Positions 58,997 to 59,805 of a DNA stretch of 59,805 bases are shown piece by piece. Within the stretch, counting starts at the first letter, position 1. Each line of letters begins with the position of its first letter. The position numbers and the translations under genes were made by a program. Origin of the DNA: Burkholderiales bacterium (lineage in GTDB: Bacteria > Pseudomonadota > Gammaproteobacteria > Burkholderiales > Burkholderiaceae_C); the NCBI GenBank assembly GCA_028868305.1, contig JAGWUS010000017.1, positions 1 to 59,805 of the forward strand, given 5' to 3'. The notes under the pieces were generated by a model. It did no database searches, was not told where the DNA came from, and saw nothing but the letters and a program-made list of their open reading frames with translations.

Positions 58997-59805
58997 GGCT
59001 TTAAGGGAATTGTGATGCTAGCCCTCGTGCCACCTGCATGGTCAGCTATGAATTCAATAGCAGCCGCAGTACCATACAGGGTGGCCAGGCGCTCGCGCAC
59101 CTGGCGCAGGCCAAAGCCGTTGCCGTCTGCGGGCGATGTGGCGGGGTCCAGGCCTTTGCCGGTGTCAGCCACTTCCAGTGTCAGCACACCAGCGGCGGCA
59201 AACGCACGCACCGAGATGCTGCCACCCTGCACCTGCGGCTCCAGCCCGTGCTGGATGCTGTTCTCCACCAGCGGCTGCAGCAGCAGGGGCGGCACGCTGA
59301 TCTGGCGCAGCGTGTCAGGCAGCTCCAGCGTGTAGTGCAGGCGCGGGCCCATGCGCACCGCCATCAGCTCCAGGTAGTCGCGCAGCCGGTCAAACTCCTG
59401 CGCCAGGGTGTGGCTGCCGGTGCGCGATGCGCTCAGCGTGGCGCGCAGGTAGGCAATCAGGTAGTCCAGCATGGTCTGGGCCCGCGCCGGGTCCACGCCA
59501 ATGAGCGCGCGCAGGTTAGCCAGGGTGTTGAACAGCATGTGGGGTTCGAGCTGCGATTCGAGCAGGCGCAGGCGGGATTCGGCTGCGTGGCGCTGCGCCG
59601 CCTCGGCACGCTCCCGCGCTTTGGCCAGTTGGGCGCGACTGGCCGCGAAGTAGGTCAGCACCGCACCCGTGACCAGACTCAGTGTGAGAAAGCCCCAGGC
59701 CATGCGGGGCTGGGCGTGCCAGTAGGCCATGCTGTCGGTGCCCAGCAGTGCGTCGGCCAATGCGGTGCCCAGCAGAAAACCGGCCACAGCGGCCAGCGGT
59801 ACGAT
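58993..59805 (-). CDS. LytS-like sensor histidine kinase, N-terminus outside the window
   Basis: At least 264 residues, open to the right edge (frame continues IVPLAAVAGFLLG). Two membrane helices remain (LGTALADALL, and WGFLTLSLVTGAVLTYFAAS), then the His_kinase domain with LESQLEPHMLFNTLANLRAL (the phospho-acceptor His) and an HATPase with LQPLVENSIQHGLEPQVQGG and VADTGKGL, GFGLRQVRERLATLYG. Partner of the overlapping LytTR regulator. Near its C-terminus, AAIEFIADHAGGTRASIT is encoded by the dispersed element. Confidence 0.92.
   Translation of the reverse strand: MVPLAAVAGFLLGTALADALLGTDSMAYWHAQPRMAWGFLTLSLVTGAVLTYFAASRAQLAKARERAEAAQRHAAESRLRLLESQLEPHMLFNTLANLRALIGVDPARAQTMLDYLIAYLRATLSASRTGSHTLAQEFDRLRDYLELMAVRMGPRLHYTLELPDTLRQISVPPLLLQPLVENSIQHGLEPQVQGGSISVRAFAAAGVLTLEVADTGKGLDPATSPADGNGFGLRQVRERLATLYGTAAAIEFIADHAGGTRASITIPLKP
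59008..59061 (+). repeat. 54-bp dispersed element, copy H (inside the kinase gene)
   Basis: On the plus strand: AATTGTGATGCTAGCCCTCG, a diverged middle, and the hairpin GCTATGAATTCAATAGC with a perfect GCTAT/ATAGC stem. In frame with the kinase on the opposite strand. Confidence 0.65.

Noticed and set aside
1..59805. CRISPR array, tRNA or rRNA gene, transposase
   Set aside because: No regularly spaced repeat array, cloverleaf-like or conserved rRNA sequence and no transposase-like protein was seen, although small structured RNAs could be missed by eye.

Overview
The window looks like chromosomal DNA of a GC-rich betaproteobacterium, most likely family Comamonadaceae and possibly Rhodoferax-like. 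That placement is an inference from gene content (poly-hydroxybutyrate genes, Bug/tripartite tricarboxylate transport, rubrerythrin cluster, TatD/LolD arrangement) and from a dispersed 54-bp repeat that I associate with this family; no marker gene proves it. I see no rRNA, tRNA, CRISPR array, insertion sequence or prophage.

Layout. 1-5.2 kb: 3' end of a type I restriction locus: the tail of hsdS, an unrecognised 215-residue gene, a second copy of the hsdS tail, a MntA/HepT nucleotidyltransferase-HEPN toxin module, and hsdR. 5.2-27.9 kb: housekeeping and metabolism: an NADPH oxidoreductase, a YitT membrane protein coupled to a hemerythrin, a 2OG-Fe dioxygenase, a diguanylate cyclase, an acetyl-CoA acetyltransferase, an SDR gene with recJ and a third gene as a tightly overlapping operon, lolC/lolD/tatD/spermidine-synthase-like/gspE, TctB-TctA, a DUF3501/Fe-S/rubrerythrin cluster, a Nudix hydrolase, an SDR and gshA. 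27.9-45.4 kb: small heat-shock and universal-stress genes with perfect FNR-type boxes upstream, a broken nhaR-like regulator, a phasin-like protein, YlqF, a GST, a Bug-family binding protein, a DsbG-like lipoprotein, a DHH phosphoesterase, a FeeM-like acyltransferase converging on a large GGDEF-EAL protein, a YeeE/YedE pair, phaC and dctA. 45.4-55.5 kb: sodC and then an accessory/defence stretch containing a Mrr-type nuclease paralogue with a lost catalytic lysine, a GIY-YIG-like protein, relics of DUF924 and DUF2442 genes, a DUF4160-DUF2442 pair, a single-chain MmeI-like restriction-modification enzyme, a HEPN/HTH-nucleotidyltransferase pair, and an operon of a PLD-family protein with a membrane-anchored Mrr nuclease. 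55.5-59.8 kb: glnS, an AAA-type protein and a LytTR two-component pair running off the right edge.

Three structural themes stand out. (1) A 54-bp element ending in a 17-nt hairpin occurs eight times, four of them inside protein-coding genes (lolD, tatD, the LytTR regulator and its kinase) without breaking the frame. (2) Small toxin/defence modules repeatedly sit between duplicated ends of a neighbouring gene: hsdS tails around the 215-residue gene, DUF924 tails around DUF4160-DUF2442, and mmeI 5' ends around the HEPN/nucleotidyltransferase/Mrr/PLD block. (3) Genes have been collapsed by internal deletion to tiny relics that keep both ends, such as a 32-codon mmeI relic and a 33-codon nucleotidyltransferase relic. 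Together these suggest frequent recombination at the two restriction loci, with one large cluster of intact candidates for uncharacterised defence functions at 46-55 kb.
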